In this document: positions 51,608 to 60,592 of the stretch, piece after piece
Layout of the letters: each line of letters starts with the position of its first letter
Position numbering within the stretch: position 1 is the stretch's first letter
NCBI RefSeq assembly: GCF_004363295.1
Contig: NZ_SNYQ01000004.1
Span: 1 to 64,000 of the forward strand
Length of the DNA: 64,000 nucleotides
From: Mesocricetibacter intestinalis
Lineage (GTDB): Bacteria > Pseudomonadota > Gammaproteobacteria > Enterobacterales > Pasteurellaceae
Reading direction: 5' to 3'
Made by a program: the position numbers and the translations under genes
The notes under the pieces: generated by a model
Seen by the model: only the letters and a program-made list of their open reading frames with translations
The model's database searches: none
What the model was told of the DNA's origin: nothing

Positions 51608-52927
51608 TCATTCTTTCTTGACAAAAAGCGTCATGCTTTCCAAATGCCCCGTATGCGGAAACATATCGATCATCGCCGTGCGCCGGATAATATAACCCGC
51701 CTCCAACAACAATGCGGCGTCGCGCACCAATGTGGCGGGATTACAGGATACGTAAAGAATCCGCCGCGCCTGTAAGCGGCAAAGAGCCTTCAACGCAAAA
51801 GCCGCACCGCTGCGGGGCGGGTCTAATAGAATCTTATCAAACCGGCAAGCCGCCCAGGGCTGATCATCAAAGGATTTATCCAAATCCGTCCGATAAAATT
51901 TGACATTCTCGCACTGGTTTTGTTCGGCATTAATACGCGCCTTTTCAACCATAGCCTCGACCCCTTCGATACCGATCGCAGACTTCGCCCGACGCCCCAG
52001 CGGCAATGTAAAGTTGCCCATACCGCAGAATAAGTCCAACACATTATCGCTTTGGTTCAAATCCAACCAGTCCAGTGCGGTACTGACCATACGGCGGTTC
52101 AGTTCAGCGTTAATCTGAATAAAATCGCGAATATCGAAATTAAGCTCCAATGCCGGCGGCAGGCGATAAAGGGGATTAGCTTCAGTGATCCTGCTCAGCT
52201 GCCGATCATCTTGCACAAACAGCATTATCCCGCGCTCACGGGCGAAATCCAGCAGTAAAGTGCGGTCTTTTGGGGCTAAGTTTTTATGATGACGCAATAA
52301 CATGGCAATACCGTTATCGGCGGCCACCAGTTCAATATGTCCAAGCAGGCGGGGAGCGGAAAAGCTGCGTAATAGTGCGGTCAGTTCGGGGAGTAAAAGA
52401 TTTAATTCGGGAACAATTACTTCACATTGCTGAATATTAACAATCTGAGTACTGTTTTTGCGCCTCAAGCCGATATCCAGACTTTGGCTTTTGGCATTGT
52501 ACATAATGCTTAAACGCAAACGCCGACGATACTGCCAAGGTTCGCCGCAGATCATCGGCATTACCTCAATAGGCTCGGTCTGTAATTCGGTCAGCTGCTG
52601 CACCAGCGCTTGCTGTTTGCTGCGGCGCTGCATTTCGATGGGAATATGCTGCCCCTGGCAACCCCCGCACTGTTCGAAATAGCGACATTTCGGCGCTTGC
52701 CGAACTTCGCTGGCACGCAGAATGCGATGGCTGGCGGCAAAACCGTGGCGCCGCTTTTCTTCAATCACGCGCAGCTGCACTTTTTCCGTGGGCAGGGCAT
52801 TTTCCACAAACCATATTTTGCCGTCGATTTTAGCAATGCCTAAACCCTGATAATCCAGTGCGAAGATTTCGGCGACCGGCATCGACCCGGATTTAGCCGT
52901 TTTCTGCGGGGTATAAAGTAAAACCAT
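51608..52927 (-). CDS. rlmD: 23S rRNA m5U1939 methyltransferase
   Basis: A 439-residue SAM-dependent enzyme. A TRAM domain (about 15-70) is followed by the 4Fe-4S cysteines CRYFEQCGGC (about 83-92), SAM motif DLFCGMGNFTLPLG (about 290) and the catalytic cysteine in SCNPATLVRD (about 395). It methylates U1939 of 23S rRNA. Formerly called rumA or ygcA. Precedes relA in one unit. An uptake core lies at 52258-52266. Confidence 0.96.
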   Translation of the reverse strand: MVLLYTPQKTAKSGSMPVAEIFALDYQGLGIAKIDGKIWFVENALPTEKVQLRVIEEKRRHGFAASHRILRASEVRQAPKCRYFEQCGGCQGQHIPIEMQRRSKQQALVQQLTELQTEPIEVMPMICGEPWQYRRRLRLSIMYNAKSQSLDIGLRRKNSTQIVNIQQCEVIVPELNLLLPELTALLRSFSAPRLLGHIELVAADNGIAMLLRHHKNLAPKDRTLLLDFARERGIMLFVQDDRQLSRITEANPLYRLPPALELNFDIRDFIQINAELNRRMVSTALDWLDLNQSDNVLDLFCGMGNFTLPLGRRAKSAIGIEGVEAMVEKARINAEQNQCENVKFYRTDLDKSFDDQPWAACRFDKILLDPPRSGAAFALKALCRLQARRILYVSCNPATLVRDAALLLEAGYIIRRTAMIDMFPHTGHLESMTLFVKKE

Positions 52928-52942
52928 GCTCTTATTAACTTG

Positions 52943-53680
52943 CTATTTTAAATACAGAATATTCTGCGTAAACAATTCCCGGCTTTTCAGCGGCTGCCCG
53001 CCCAAATAGGGCTTCAGCGCCATACGGGTAAAACGTTTTGCCGCCTGCAGAACTTCAGCGTCGCTGAAATTAAGGCGCTCGAAAGCCAAAAGTTCGCGTC
53101 CGTAAAAGGTGCGGTTATCTTTAATCAAAGAAGCGATAAAGCCCTGTTCCTCGCGGTAACGGTAGGTCATATTCTCCTCCACAACCGCCCCGGAACCGGC
53201 GCAATGTAAAAAATCCACGCCGTAACCCAAGGTTCTTAACAAACGGAATTCAAAGGTACGCAAGGCCGGCTCCACCGCTTGCGGTGCCGTGGCTAACCCG
53301 GTCAGGCATTGCAAATAGTCCTGAAAAAGCTGCGGATAGGCGGTTTCCTGCTCCAATACCCGGCACAATAATTCATTTACATAAAAGCCGCTGTACAGGG
53401 CGGTATGCTGTAAAGGCAGCGAAAGTGCGGCGGCTTCCGCCTTAGTCAGGGTTTTCAAGCCGCCCTTCCCGCTCCAGCGTAACAGCAGGGGAGTAAAAGG
53501 CTGTAATACGGACTTCAGCACCGAGCGCTTAGCTCTGGCGCCTTTTGCAATCACCGACAGCCGCCCCTGATGTTCGGTAAACAGATCAACCAGTAAACTC
53601 GTTTCTCCGTGCGCTCTGCAGTGCAGGACAAAACCCCGTTGCCAGTTTTCGATGCCTCGCTCCTCTCTCAACTTTTTCAC
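52943..53680 (-). CDS. recO: RecO, recombination mediator
   Basis: A 245-residue protein that with RecR loads RecA onto SSB-covered single strands in gap repair. An N-terminal OB-fold (about 12-85, [25 protein letters not shown] in that region) and a helical C-terminal domain are seen. The start is GTG at 53680 with AAAGG 6 bases upstream. It is 15 bp upstream of rlmD on the same strand, so recO-rlmD-relA may be co-transcribed. Confidence 0.95.
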   Translation of the reverse strand: MKKLREERGIENWQRGFVLHCRAHGETSLLVDLFTEHQGRLSVIAKGARAKRSVLKSVLQPFTPLLLRWSGKGGLKTLTKAEAAALSLPLQHTALYSGFYVNELLCRVLEQETAYPQLFQDYLQCLTGLATAPQAVEPALRTFEFRLLRTLGYGVDFLHCAGSGAVVEENMTYRYREEQGFIASLIKDNRTFYGRELLAFERLNFSDAEVLQAAKRFTRMALKPYLGGQPLKSRELFTQNILYLK

Positions 53681-53821
53681 CCAATCCTTTCGAGCGGCAT
53701 TTTAACAGACCCGCAGCCAAAATCATAACCTTTAGGCGAAATATCCCGTCCCTGTGTTTTTCACATATTCCGCCGCTCGCTTTTCTGTTATGATTCGAAA
53801 TAAACTTTCCTGTGAGGCATT

Positions 53822-54553
53822 ATGAGAATTCCCCGCATTTATCATCCCGAACCCTTAACCGACGCCCGTTTCTGCCGCCTGAGCTCGGAGGCCGCCAATC
53901 ATGTAGGCCGTGTTTTACGTATGCAGGCGGGAGAAATGCTTGAATTATTCGACGGTAGCAACCATATTTATCCGGCACGCATTACCCAAGCGGATAAAAA
54001 AATGGTGGAAGCGGAAATTCTGGAATGCCGGGAGGAAGATCGGGAAAGCCCGCTGAAAATTCATCTCGGTCAGGTAATTTCACGGGGAGAGCGTATGGAA
54101 TTCACCATACAGAAATCCGTTGAGCTTGGCGTCAGCCTGATTACACCGCTATGGTCGGAACGCTGTGGGGTGAAACTGGACGCCGAACGCATGGAAAAGA
54201 AAATTCAGCAATGGCGTAAAATCGCCATATCCGCCTGCGAACAATGCGGACGTAATCTGATTCCGCAAATCCGTCCGATGATGAAACTGCAGGACTGGTG
54301 TGCCGAACAGGACGGTACGCTGAAACTGAATCTGCACCCTCGCGCCGAATATTCGGTACGAACCTTACCCCATATTCCCGCACAGGGCGTTCGTCTGCTT
54401 ATCGGTTCGGAAGGCGGCCTGTCCGCCCAGGAAATCGAACAAACGGAAAAACAAGGGTTTACCGGCGTGCGTTTAGGAAAACGTATCCTACGCACGGAAA
54501 CCGCTTCGTTAGCTGCCATCTCCGCCTTGCAGCTATTTTTCGGCGATTTATAA
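53822..54553 (+). CDS. rsmE: 16S rRNA m3U1498 methyltransferase
   Basis: A 243-residue SPOUT-family methyltransferase. An N-terminal PUA-like domain (about 1-70, with the NHVGRVLRM motif) is followed by the knotted domain with [15 protein letters not shown] and [15 protein letters not shown] (about 195-235). Divergent from recO. In E. coli the next gene is gshB; here it is yqgE. Confidence 0.97.
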   Translation: MRIPRIYHPEPLTDARFCRLSSEAANHVGRVLRMQAGEMLELFDGSNHIYPARITQADKKMVEAEILECREEDRESPLKIHLGQVISRGERMEFTIQKSVELGVSLITPLWSERCGVKLDAERMEKKIQQWRKIAISACEQCGRNLIPQIRPMMKLQDWCAEQDGTLKLNLHPRAEYSVRTLPHIPAQGVRLLIGSEGGLSAQEIEQTEKQGFTGVRLGKRILRTETASLAAISALQLFFGDL

Positions 54554-54635
54554 CCCGTCCTTTTGTTCTCTCGCGTCGGCCACAAAGGTCGGCAAGTTAA
54601 GCTATTTGATTGATAAATTACTCGGAAGAAAAAAT

Positions 54636-55193
54636 ATGGAACTTCAGGATCATTTTCTTATTGCCATGCCCAATTTGGACGATAGCTATTTTCAGCGTTC
54701 GATTATTTATATTTGCGAACATAACGAACAGGGTTCAATGGGCTTGATGTTGAATCAGCCGACGGATCTCAGTATCACCGAATTGGCGGCGAAACTGAAC
54801 TTTATGATGTCGGACGGGCGAACCTATCCCGAAGGCTATGTGCTGGCGGGCGGGCCGGTAAATACGGAACGCGGTTTTATTTTGCATACGGCGACGGCAC
54901 AGCCTTTTCAGAACAGCTATAAGGTAACGGATAATCTGAATCTGACCACATCTGCCGATGTGATCGAAACCTTCGGCACGCCGGATTCACCGCAAAAATA
55001 TCTGGTTGCCCTCGGTTGCGCCAGTTGGAAACCGGATCAACTGGAAGAAGAGATCGCCGATAACGCTTGGTTGGTAGTACCTGCCAGCGAACGAATTTTA
55101 TTCGATGTTCCCTGCGAACAACGCTGGCTGGAAGCGCAACAGCTACTGGGCTTCCAGTATCATAATTTGGCGGATAAGGCCGGGTACTGCTAA
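54636..55193 (+). CDS. yqgE: YqgE family protein (UPF0301/DUF179)
   Basis: A 185-residue protein of unknown function. I start at the ATG at 54636 ([19 protein letters not shown]) with CGGAAG about 8 bases upstream, not at a TTG 30 bp earlier. Signatures: [18 protein letters not shown] and [16 protein letters not shown]. Its stop overlaps the ruvX start by one base (TAATG). The pairing with ruvX is conserved across proteobacteria. Confidence 0.95.
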   Translation: MELQDHFLIAMPNLDDSYFQRSIIYICEHNEQGSMGLMLNQPTDLSITELAAKLNFMMSDGRTYPEGYVLAGGPVNTERGFILHTATAQPFQNSYKVTDNLNLTTSADVIETFGTPDSPQKYLVALGCASWKPDQLEEEIADNAWLVVPASERILFDVPCEQRWLEAQQLLGFQYHNLADKAGYC

Positions 55194-55618
55194 TGGCAAT
55201 TACCGCACTGGCCTTTGATTTCGGTACCAAAAGCATCGGCTGTGCCGTCGGTCAGAGTATCACCGGCACGGCACAGGCGTTACCTGCCTTTAAAGCGCAA
55301 GACGGTATCCCGGACTGGAATCAGATTGAAAAATGCCTACGCGAATGGCGGCCCGATGTAATAGTGGTGGGCTTACCGCTGAATATGGACGGTAGCTCGC
55401 AAGATTTAACGCTGCGCGCCAAAAAATTTGCCAACCGTTTACAAGGCCGCTTCGGCATTAAGGTTATTCTGCAGGACGAACGACTGACCACCACGCAGGC
55501 ACGCAGCGAAATTTTCGAACGCGGCGGTTATCGCGCCCTGAATAAAGGAAAAATCGACGGCATCTCCGCCTGTCTGATTCTGGAAAGCTGGTTTGATAAT
55601 GCCGCTAACGAACTGTGA
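55193..55618 (+). CDS. ruvX: YqgF/RuvX, putative Holliday-junction resolvase
   Basis: A 141-residue RNase H-like protein. Active-site acidic residues are in [15 protein letters not shown] (Asp about residue 8), [10 protein letters not shown], and DERLTTTQA (about 97-105). In E. coli it is essential and also linked to 16S rRNA processing. Translationally coupled to yqgE. Confidence 0.95.
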   Translation: MAITALAFDFGTKSIGCAVGQSITGTAQALPAFKAQDGIPDWNQIEKCLREWRPDVIVVGLPLNMDGSSQDLTLRAKKFANRLQGRFGIKVILQDERLTTTQARSEIFERGGYRALNKGKIDGISACLILESWFDNAANEL

Positions 55619-55670
55619 ATAAATAATAACGGGCAATAAGCCCATGGCGAATATCGCCTCAGAAATGCCG

Positions 55671-55693
55671 AAAGCCCGGATATACCGGGCTTT
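55671..55693. terminator. Likely bidirectional terminator between ruvX and the YtfE-like gene
   Basis: AAAGCCCGG and CCGGGCTTT form a perfect 9-bp stem with a 5-nt loop between convergent genes. U-runs are short on both strands. Confidence 0.7.
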
Positions 55694-55697
55694 ACGC

Positions 55698-56369
55698 TTA
55701 TCTGCCTTCATTTACAACACGTTTAAACAAAATATTATTTTCCGTATGAATATGCATGCTTAAATCCTCTACAAAGGTTTTAATTCCGGCATATAGCGTA
55801 CGCCAACTGCTACAGGCGTCGGCAGGCGGCGTAAAATCTGCGGTCATATCATATAGGGTCTGAATATGACTGCCGTGTTCATCATGCTCATGTTCCATCA
55901 CTCTAATGGGCATTGCGGCCATGGCATATTGTCCGGCGCGAATCATCGGAAACAAAATCTGCTCCTCTTTCATCATATGCCGGCCGAGATCATGTTCCAC
56001 CGCGCGCAACGCCTCGGTCAGCCCTACCGGACAAGCATCATGTTCCCGATGAACCTGTTCCACTTTCTCCGCCAGAACAATCAGCTCCGCCAACTGCTGC
56101 CGATGGCATTGGTGATAACGCTGAAGAATATGTGCAATCAGTTCCCCATAGGGTTCGAGATTAGGATCAAGCCCTTTGCTTTGCGCCTCATGCTGAAGTG
56201 CGGTCAGTTTTTCCATTATTTTTTCTGCCGCCGGGCCTTTATGTTGAATCACCTCGGCTAAGGTGTTTTCACCGTCCCGATATAAAGATAAGCCTAATTG
56301 TTGAAAAAGCGTATTCGCCGCCGGCAGGCTGACGGCAAGATCAATAATAGTACGTTGTGCCAATGACAT
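55698..56369 (-). CDS. ytfE: YtfE/ScdA/RIC-like iron-sulfur cluster repair protein, lacking the N-terminal Cys pair
   Basis: A 223-residue di-iron protein that repairs iron-sulfur clusters after nitric oxide or peroxide damage. I start at the ATG at 56369 (MSLAQRTI, AAGGGGGAAA upstream). The hemerythrin-like domain (about 80-220) keeps the His/Glu metal ligands in HILQRYHQCH, HMMKEEQILFP, MEHEHDEH and HIHTENNILF. In the N-terminal domain, the Cys-Cys of E. coli YtfE (DYCCGG) is replaced by SLYRDGEN. An FNR-like palindrome lies 111-124 bp upstream. Uptake core at 56196-56204. Confidence 0.87.
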   Translation of the reverse strand: MSLAQRTIIDLAVSLPAANTLFQQLGLSLYRDGENTLAEVIQHKGPAAEKIMEKLTALQHEAQSKGLDPNLEPYGELIAHILQRYHQCHRQQLAELIVLAEKVEQVHREHDACPVGLTEALRAVEHDLGRHMMKEEQILFPMIRAGQYAMAAMPIRVMEHEHDEHGSHIQTLYDMTADFTPPADACSSWRTLYAGIKTFVEDLSMHIHTENNILFKRVVNEGR

Positions 56370-56479
56370 ATTTCCCCCTTGCTGTATCCGCAACAATGAA
56401 TGCGAACAATAAACCGAGTAAAATACTAGGTTATTTAACAACAATTACAAAGAAGTTTTTTCCGTTCCCACAGGGGTTT

Positions 56480-56493
56480 ATGATTTAAATCAA
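56480..56493. promoter_or_regulatory. FNR-like palindrome upstream of the YtfE-like gene
   Basis: ATGATTTAAATCAA matches TTGAT-N4-ATCAA at 9 of 10 defined positions. It sits inside a larger perfect inverted repeat (AGGGGTTT at 56472-56479 with AAACCCCT at 56493-56500) that lacks a U-run on either strand, so a terminator is less likely. A TTAAAT hexamer about 45 nt downstream on the minus strand would place the site near -61. Alternative: a weak terminator of the exporter gene. Confidence 0.5.
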
Positions 56494-56540
56494 AACCCCT
56501 ACCTCATTAAAGGTAAAAAAAGACAGATACTTTGGCGAGT

Positions 56541-57149
56541 TTAAAAGGTGGAGAGGAGCAAAGCGCCGGCAACAACCAACATTGCGATACCGGAAAAACG
56601 ACTGACCCCCTTGGCATAGGCGGGGCGGGAAGCCAGTAAGGCACCGGTGCCGAAACCGAAAAAAGAATAAAACAATGCACAGTTGGCGATAAAAATCAGA
56701 CCCAGTACCAGAATCTGCATCGGCAACGACCAACTAAAAGAAGGACTGGTAAACTGAGGCAGCACCGCCATAAGCAATAATAACCCCTTAACGTTCAAAC
56801 CGCTGACCAGGGTTCCCTTATAAAACCATTTTCTGCGACTACTCACATTTAAGGCTTTATTTAAATCAATAGTAGCCGGGTGGCGTAAACTCTGAATACC
56901 GAGCCAAATCAAATAACCCGCTCCCGCATAGGTCATAGCGGTTAAGATGCCCGGGTGAGCGGCAACACTAACACCGAGTCCGGAAGCAAGCAACAAGGTA
57001 ATCGCCAGATAACCCACTAAAATACCGCCTAAAGCCGGTAAGGTGGCGCGTTTGATACTGGCGGAAATCAGATAGGCCCAGTCCTGCCCCGGGCTGATTG
57101 CCAGCGAGAGGGACAAAATCCAAAAGCTAAGTAAATATTCATGTGCCAT
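56541..57149 (-). CDS. LysE/RhtB-family amino-acid exporter
   Basis: A 202-residue inner-membrane protein with six hydrophobic segments (about 5-27, 40-62, 68-86, 112-134, 145-167 and 182-202) and the family's early SPGQDWAYLISASI motif. It probably exports an amino acid or homoserine-lactone-like compound; the substrate cannot be read. Divergent from an Lrp/AsnC-type regulator 108 bp away, the usual pairing for these exporters. Confidence 0.9.
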   Translation of the reverse strand: MAHEYLLSFWILSLSLAISPGQDWAYLISASIKRATLPALGGILVGYLAITLLLASGLGVSVAAHPGILTAMTYAGAGYLIWLGIQSLRHPATIDLNKALNVSSRRKWFYKGTLVSGLNVKGLLLLMAVLPQFTSPSFSWSLPMQILVLGLIFIANCALFYSFFGFGTGALLASRPAYAKGVSRFSGIAMLVVAGALLLSTF

Positions 57150-57257
57150 ACTATTCTCCGGCGGAGAGATTAACTGCCGCCTATCATAATGTCTTTTTAA
57201 CGGGAAGTTGTTGCGATTTTTTGTTAGAATACGAATTATTTTGGAAGATTATTGCGT

Positions 57258-57710
57258 ATGGATAAGATAGATAAGAAAATTATTGCGCTACTGCAGAAAA
57301 ACGGCAGAATCTCGCTAACCGAACTGAGCGAGGCGGTAAATATCAGTCTCTCCCCCTGCCAACGGCGGGTAAAATCTCTGGAGCAATCCGGGGTGATTAA
57401 CGGCTATCAGGCTAATATTAATCCGAGCAAAGTAGGTTTGGGTTTTGCCGCAATTATTTTTGTTACCCTGAAAGAAATGGCCAGCGACGGCGTAAATAAA
57501 TTTGAAAACGCTCTGTCCGATATACCGGAAATCGTACAGGCGCAACGCTTATTCGGCGATCCCGATTATATGCTGCATATAGTTACCAAGGATCTGGACA
57601 GCTTCCAGAAACTCTATGATCACAAACTTTCCGCACTGCCCAACGTATCCCGTCTACGCTCGACGCTGGTTATGAAAAACGTACTGTCGGATCGTACCCT
57701 GCCGCTGTAA
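57258..57710 (+). CDS. Lrp/AsnC-family transcriptional regulator
   Basis: A 150-residue regulator: N-terminal HTH (about 5-60, DKIDKKIIALLQKNGRISLT in the first part) and a C-terminal RAM ligand-binding domain (about 65-145, with GDPDYMLHIVTKDLDSF). Start at the ATG at 57258; an in-frame TTG two codons earlier is too close to the GGAAG site. It probably controls the divergent exporter in response to an amino acid. Confidence 0.92.
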   Translation: MDKIDKKIIALLQKNGRISLTELSEAVNISLSPCQRRVKSLEQSGVINGYQANINPSKVGLGFAAIIFVTLKEMASDGVNKFENALSDIPEIVQAQRLFGDPDYMLHIVTKDLDSFQKLYDHKLSALPNVSRLRSTLVMKNVLSDRTLPL

Positions 57711-57730
57711 TCTTTATCATCTAAATAGAA

Positions 57731-57927
57731 GGGCGCTGGCACGGCGTTCCTTCCGTTCGAATCAAATATATTTCGTTCCCCAAAAAACTTGCTCAAAAAT
57801 CACCGCACTTTTATACCCCAGCGGATTGGATTGATCTCGGACGCCTGCATGGCGTCCCTACAGAGAGGCTCTTAATTTTCCGGAAAGAAGTACGAATCTA
57901 TTGCCGGGACGCCGTGCTTTGCGCCCC
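57731..57927. repeat. Intergenic inverted repeat enclosing a long uptake sequence
   Basis: GGGCGCTGGCACGGCGTTCC (57731-57750) is matched in inverted form by 57906-57927 (GGGACGCCGTGC...GCGCCCC; about 17 of 20). Between them lie a long-form uptake sequence and a perfect GGACGCC-TGCAT-GGCGTCC hairpin (57839-57857). No gene is present in the 252-bp gap. It resembles a small dispersed palindromic element. Confidence 0.6.
57779..57819 (-). repeat. Long-form DNA uptake sequence
   Basis: The complement reads GGGGTATAAAAGTGCGGTGA (core 57802-57810), an AT block, then GCAAGTTTTTTGGGG, closely like the repeats at 36.5-36.7 kb including the flanking AATCCAATCC on its left. Confidence 0.88.
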
Positions 57928-57962
57928 AAACCGACGTACCCGCATACAAGGGGCAATTGGGA

Positions 57963-59258
57963 TTAACGGTATTTATCCAAGAAGCGGTAATAGTTCATTC
58001 CCACCAGCGTTGCCGCCCGTTTAATCCATTTACCGCCATACACCACAGGAACTTTCAAACTTTCAAATACACGCAGGCGATGATCGTCGCCCAGAATGCT
58101 TTCGGCGATAATCCGTCCCGCCAGGCCGGTAAGGGCAATACCGTGCCCGGAATAACCATGGGCGAAATAAACATTGGGGGCGATACGTCCGAAATGAGGT
58201 TTGGCGTTAATGGTCATATCGATAGGGCCGCCCCAGCCGTACTCAATACGCACATCTTCCAACTGAGGGAAAACCTTCAGCATATTACGCCGCATTACCT
58301 GTTTCATATTGGCTTTACCGCTCGAATCGCTACCGAACAGCAAGCGGTTATCCGCACTCAGACGGTAGTAATCCAACAACAGGTTATTATCACAAACAGA
58401 CATACCGTTATTAATCAAACTATCGGCGGTACGTTGATCCAAGGGTTCGGTGGCAATAATAAAACTTTCCACCGGCAACACGGTTCTCGCCGTCCCTTTA
58501 TGCAGGCGTTTGGGTAATGCCGTAATATAAGCATTGGTAGACAGCACTAGATGATCGGCTCGAACCTCGGCCCGATCGGTTTTTATCCTTACCTTATCGG
58601 CGCCAATCCGCATATCCGTTGCCGGCGACTGTTCAAAGATCCGCACCCCCGCATCTAAACAGGCCTTCGCCAAACCCAAGCAATAATTGAGCGGGTGTAG
58701 ATGACCGGAATTGCTATCGAACAGGGCGCCGCAGTAAATATCGCTGCCTAAATGCCGTTGCAATTGCGCCTTATCCCACAGCTGCATATTCTTATAGCCG
58801 AACAGATCTTCCGCCGCCTTTTCCGCCGCAATTAAATCTTGCAGGCGTCGCTCGTTTAAGGCAAGGGTGGCATAGCCTTTTTTCCAGTCGCATTGAATAG
58901 CGTATTTCGCCACCCGCTGATCGATAATATCTATGGCTTCCAGGGACATATTCCACAGCTTGCGTGCAGTTTCGATTCCCAATTCGTCCACATATTCATC
59001 AATACCGTCTTCAAAACCGTTAATCGCCTGTCCGCCGCTGCGTCCGGAGGCGCCGAAACCGATTCTGGCGCCCTCCAGTACTATAACATTCTTGCCCTGT
59101 TCGGCCAGTTCCAAGGCAACGGATAAACCGCCCAAGCCTGCACCTATAACACAAACCTCGCAGCTAAGATTTTCGCGTAACTCCGGCTGACGCAAATAAA
59201 TATTACGAGTGTGATAATAATAAGTATCTATATGTTCCTGATGTGAAAATGCCAGCAT
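57963..59258 (-). CDS. PuuB-like FAD-dependent amine oxidoreductase
   Basis: A 431-residue flavoprotein of the DAO family. The dinucleotide fold CVIGAGLGGLSVALELAEQG is at residues 36-55, followed by ARIGFGASGRSGGQAINGF (about 65-83) and the C-terminal FAHGYSGHGIALTGLAGRIIAE (about 368). It most resembles gamma-glutamylputrescine oxidase and OrdL-type proteins, but glutamylputrescine ligase is not nearby. Divergent from an orphan potD, so a polyamine or related amine is the likely substrate; inferred. Confidence 0.85.
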   Translation of the reverse strand: MLAFSHQEHIDTYYYHTRNIYLRQPELRENLSCEVCVIGAGLGGLSVALELAEQGKNVIVLEGARIGFGASGRSGGQAINGFEDGIDEYVDELGIETARKLWNMSLEAIDIIDQRVAKYAIQCDWKKGYATLALNERRLQDLIAAEKAAEDLFGYKNMQLWDKAQLQRHLGSDIYCGALFDSNSGHLHPLNYCLGLAKACLDAGVRIFEQSPATDMRIGADKVRIKTDRAEVRADHLVLSTNAYITALPKRLHKGTARTVLPVESFIIATEPLDQRTADSLINNGMSVCDNNLLLDYYRLSADNRLLFGSDSSGKANMKQVMRRNMLKVFPQLEDVRIEYGWGGPIDMTINAKPHFGRIAPNVYFAHGYSGHGIALTGLAGRIIAESILGDDHRLRVFESLKVPVVYGGKWIKRAATLVGMNYYRFLDKYR

Positions 59259-59476
59259 AATAAATTTTTTTTGCTAATTTTGCGCCATCTTACTCGCGTA
59301 GCCTTATATGTCAATACACTATCGCAACGCCGTGTAACAAAGGGCTATCCGGCGGAAATTAAGCAGAAAAATAAAAAATATGCTATTCTTGCCGCGTGCC
59401 GCAATCGGTTTTTCCGTACTTCGCCTGCACAAACGGGCCAGTCCCTAAAAATCACTGCACTTTCAAAGGGTTAAAA

Positions 59477-60523
59477 ATGAAAATACTCAGTCAATCGCTT
59501 AAAGCTTTATTTATTTCGGCCAACGCCTTGTTTGCAACCGCTGCACTGGCCGCCGAACAGCTTTATATCTACAACTGGACAGACTACATTCCCTCGGATT
59601 TAGTCGCGCAGTTTACTAAAGAAACCGGTATCGAAGTCAATTACTCCACTTTCGAAAGTAACGAAGAAATGTACTCGAAACTTAAGTTGACGACCGATAA
59701 ATCCGGCTACGATTTGGTTTTTCCTTCCAGTTACTATGTAGCTAAAATGGCGAAAGAAGGTATGTTGCAGCCTCTGGATCAGAGCAAACTGAAAAATTTG
59801 CATCAAATTCCGGAAAATCTGCTGAACAAGGATTTCGACCCGGAAAATAAATATTCCTTACCCTATGTGTACGGACTAACCGGCATTGCCGTCAATGTAT
59901 CTGTAATAGATCCGGAAAGCGTAAAAAGCTGGGCGGACTTATGGAAGCCGCAGTTTAAAAACAAAGTATTGCTAACCGCAGATGCACGCGAAATTTTCCA
60001 TATTGCCTTATTACTGGACGGTAAGTCGCCGAATACCAAGGATCCTGCCGAAATTAAAGCCGCTTACGAGCGACTGACGAAATTACTGCCGAATGTCGCC
60101 GCCTTTAATTCCGATACGCCGGAGCTGCCTTATATTCAGGGCGAGGTAGATTTAGGTATGATCTGGAACGGCTCCGCTTATATGGCCGCCAAGGAAAATC
60201 CTGATATTAAATTCGTTTATCCGAAAGAAGGGGCGATTTTCTGGATGGATAATTACAGTATTCCGAAACATGCCAGAAATATTGAAGGCGCCCATAAATT
60301 TATCGATTTTATGTTACGTCCGGAACACGCCAAAATTATTATCGAACGCATGGGCTTTTCTATGCCGAATAAAGGTGCCAAAGCACTGCTGAAGCCGGAA
60401 GATGTGCAAAATCCGTTATTATTCCCACCGGAAGAAGAAGTGAAAAAAGGTATTTTTCAGGCCGATGTGGGTGATGCGGTGGATATTTATGAGCGCTACT
60501 GGAATCTGCTAAAAACGAATTAG
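59477..60523 (+). CDS. potD: PotD-like periplasmic polyamine-binding protein
   Basis: A 348-residue solute-binding protein. Start at the ATG at 59477 with AAAGGG 6 bases upstream; the frame is open for 27 codons earlier without family similarity. A signal peptide (about 1-26) is cleaved after ALA-AEQ. The mature start [15 protein letters not shown] and [11 protein letters not shown] are typical of PotD/PotF, with aromatic and acidic residues for spermidine or putrescine. No potABC genes follow, so it must work with a transporter encoded elsewhere. Confidence 0.93.
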   Translation: MKILSQSLKALFISANALFATAALAAEQLYIYNWTDYIPSDLVAQFTKETGIEVNYSTFESNEEMYSKLKLTTDKSGYDLVFPSSYYVAKMAKEGMLQPLDQSKLKNLHQIPENLLNKDFDPENKYSLPYVYGLTGIAVNVSVIDPESVKSWADLWKPQFKNKVLLTADAREIFHIALLLDGKSPNTKDPAEIKAAYERLTKLLPNVAAFNSDTPELPYIQGEVDLGMIWNGSAYMAAKENPDIKFVYPKEGAIFWMDNYSIPKHARNIEGAHKFIDFMLRPEHAKIIIERMGFSMPNKGAKALLKPEDVQNPLLFPPEEEVKKGIFQADVGDAVDIYERYWNLLKTN

Positions 60524-60540
60524 AGGCTGCAATAATATAA

Positions 60541-60580
60541 ATAAAGGATTAATCCCTAAGGATTAATCCTTTATTTTTTA
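60541..60580. terminator. Bidirectional terminator between potD and the phosphoethanolamine transferase gene
   Basis: ATAAAGGATTAATCC and GGATTAATCCTTTAT form a perfect 15-bp stem with a CTAA loop, with T-rich sequence on both outer sides. Confidence 0.93.
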
Positions 60581-60592
60581 ACTTAACGACCC

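Noticed and set aside
54141-54600. Multiple open frames on both strands over rsmE
   Set aside because: Frame shadows of a GC-rich stretch; rsmE has complete SPOUT motifs.
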